Shown here one piece after another: positions 63,184-64,000 of a DNA stretch of 64,000 bases. Position 1 is the first letter of the stretch. Every line of letters starts with the position of its first letter. The notes beneath the pieces are model-generated. The model was not told the origin of the DNA and ran no database searches. It saw nothing but the letters and a program-made list of their open reading frames with translations. This DNA comes from Oceanospirillum sp964342385. GTDB lineage: Bacteria > Pseudomonadota > Gammaproteobacteria > Pseudomonadales > Halomonadaceae. A program made the translations under genes and the position numbers. The stretch is from contig CAYFGP010000007.1 in NCBI GenBank assembly GCA_964342385.1, forward strand, positions 43,545 to 107,544. Reading direction: 5' to 3'.

Positions 63184-63650
63184 TTAACACCGGAGCAGTC
63201 CATGGTGAGGTCGTTGCCTACAGTCATGGATACGTGACCACTAGCGTTGATCTGGGTCACCTGCTGGTTGACCAGTGTCTCTTCGCTGTGACCGCGTTTC
63301 CACTGTTTCTCAACGCTCAGGGTTTCCGTCAGTGCGGTCAGCTTGATGTTGTTACCGGCGTTCATCAGCTCCCGGTACTGGTCTTCCGTATTGCCGTAGC
63401 CCGGTAGGTAACGACGGCCGGTCATCTCAGTGACCTGATCATCAATCAGCTGCTGTTCGTAGAAGCCGTCGCCGTAGCGTTTCAACTAGTGGGAGGGATC
63501 TTTTGCCAGCTGATCCAGCATATAGTCAGAAGAGAGGAAGTTATCTTTACCGGCAAACAGCGGATCGGTCTCAACCAGATAGTCTGCATCCGGGGCATTG
63601 TTGAGGTTGAACAGCTTATTGGACGGAGGGGGCTCGGGGGCTTCCCTCTT
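63175..63650 (-). pseudogene. Filamentous-hemagglutinin/CdiA-type fragment with in-frame stop
   Basis: Read on the minus strand, APDADYLVETDPLFAGKDNF, SSDYMLDQLAKDPSH, then TAG (63486-63488), then LKRYGDGFYEQQLIDDQVTE, RRYLPGYGNTEDQYRELMNAG, down to MTVGNDLTMDCSGVKIG. This is the segment before the hemagglutinin repeats in two-partner-secreted FHA/CdiA proteins. The nonsense codon and the abrupt end show it is a remnant. Frame is lost before the toxin tip. No TpsB transporter gene lies in the window. Confidence 0.8.
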
Positions 63651-63667
63651 TTATCTGATGGAGGGAT

Positions 63668-63944
63668 TTGAAGCTCACCAACCAAAAGTGTCACCTATTC
63701 CACAAGAAATACGTGACACATTGGGTAGTAGCCTTGCGCTACTCTGAAGGGCTCTTCATCCGTTGATGGAACTGATCAAACTTCTCTTGCAGCTCGGTCA
63801 GATCTTCAAGCAGTTCGCCTACGTAACACATGGCCCCTAAAGCACCGGGAGATAGAGAATCGATCCTTTGATCAAACGATTGATTCGTCAGTGCTTCCAG
63901 CACAAAAGCGCAGCGTATGTTAAACACGCCAAAGTGTTGATGCA
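63668..63944. repeat. accessory-island duplicated segment, copy 2 (full length)
   Basis: The longer copy of the segment at 60611-60790; it keeps two TGATCAAAC repeats 96 bases apart and encloses the 62-codon ORF. Confidence 0.9.
63739..63927 (-). CDS. Small conserved-island protein, unknown
   Basis: A 62-residue protein starting GTG at 63927: FNIRCAFVLEALTNQSFDQ, SLSPGALGAMCYVGELLED and LTELQEKFDQFHQRMKSPSE. It is predicted helical and acidic. It is duplicated (shortened) at 60682-60774, and both copies keep the frame, which supports coding. HQHFG is conserved just upstream of the GTG, but a stop lies nearby. No family is recognised; it may belong to the toxin-island set. Confidence 0.6.
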   Translation of the reverse strand: MFNIRCAFVLEALTNQSFDQRIDSLSPGALGAMCYVGELLEDLTELQEKFDQFHQRMKSPSE

Positions 63945-64000
63945 GTGTAACCGTTCATTCTGAGGCGTTATTGACGTCCAGATCAGAACGCATAGGGTTA

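Noticed and set aside
1..64000. CRISPR array, rRNA or tRNA genes
   Set aside because: No regularly spaced 25-40 bp repeats and no tRNA cloverleaf or rRNA sequence were recognised by eye; a tRNAscan/Infernal run would be decisive.

Overview
The window looks like the chromosome of a marine gammaproteobacterium of the Oceanospirillales/Pseudomonas-like type. This rests on a glnA - DUF4124 gene - ntrB - ntrC order, a fabA-fabB pair, a MlrA-like MerR regulator beside a photolyase, a Dld-II/LutABC lactate system, a DctPQM TRAP transporter with DctBD, and three chemoreceptors. The species is not identifiable from the sequence alone. The sequence is a draft scaffold: two runs of exactly 100 N lie at 2840-2939 and 55360-55459. 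I saw no rRNA, tRNA or CRISPR array.

Layout. 1-1.1 kb: the end of a PP-loop tRNA-thiolation-type gene and a TusA-like sulfur carrier. 1.1-6.2 kb: the nitrogen regulon (glnA, a DUF4124 gene, ntrBC) with NtrC sites and sigma-54 promoters. 6.2-15.7 kb: trmL, a chemoreceptor, zapB, rimI with a HolD-like gene, leuA, and two periplasmic/membrane thioredoxin-fold proteins. 16-21.5 kb: rapA, an HD-GYP-like protein, a YfcH-like epimerase. 21.6-25.7 kb: a CbiX-like chelatase and a probable light/stress operon (DUF523-DUF1722, MerR, phrB) with a MerR-type dyad at its promoter. 25.9-32.9 kb: an Aer-like receptor, fabAB, a response-regulator HD-GYP phosphodiesterase, an AEC transporter, a Usp protein. 33.3-49.9 kb: a lactate/2-oxoacid block (chemoreceptor, dld, lutCBA, dctMQP, then divergent pdhR, dctB, dctD). 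Two perfect PdhR-type operators in the divergent region tie uptake and oxidation to the same regulator. 50-59.9 kb: mixed housekeeping and hypothetical genes, including a HepT-like orphan and a GcvH-like protein without its lipoyl lysine. 60-64 kb: a decayed accessory island.

The accessory island holds fragments of a filamentous-hemagglutinin/CdiA-type protein, an out-of-frame toxin-like C-terminal tip, and a predicted immunity gene split by a 1632-bp IS. It also holds two copies of a small-ORF repeat, one carrying an in-frame 96-bp deletion between 9-bp direct repeats.

The least explained signal is an 87-bp element present twice (8641-8727 on +, 31267-31353 on -) at 81/87 identity. It has complementary ends. 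One copy runs into an intrinsic terminator and the other is the 5' leader of a c-di-GMP phosphodiesterase gene. It matches no structured-RNA family I recognise.
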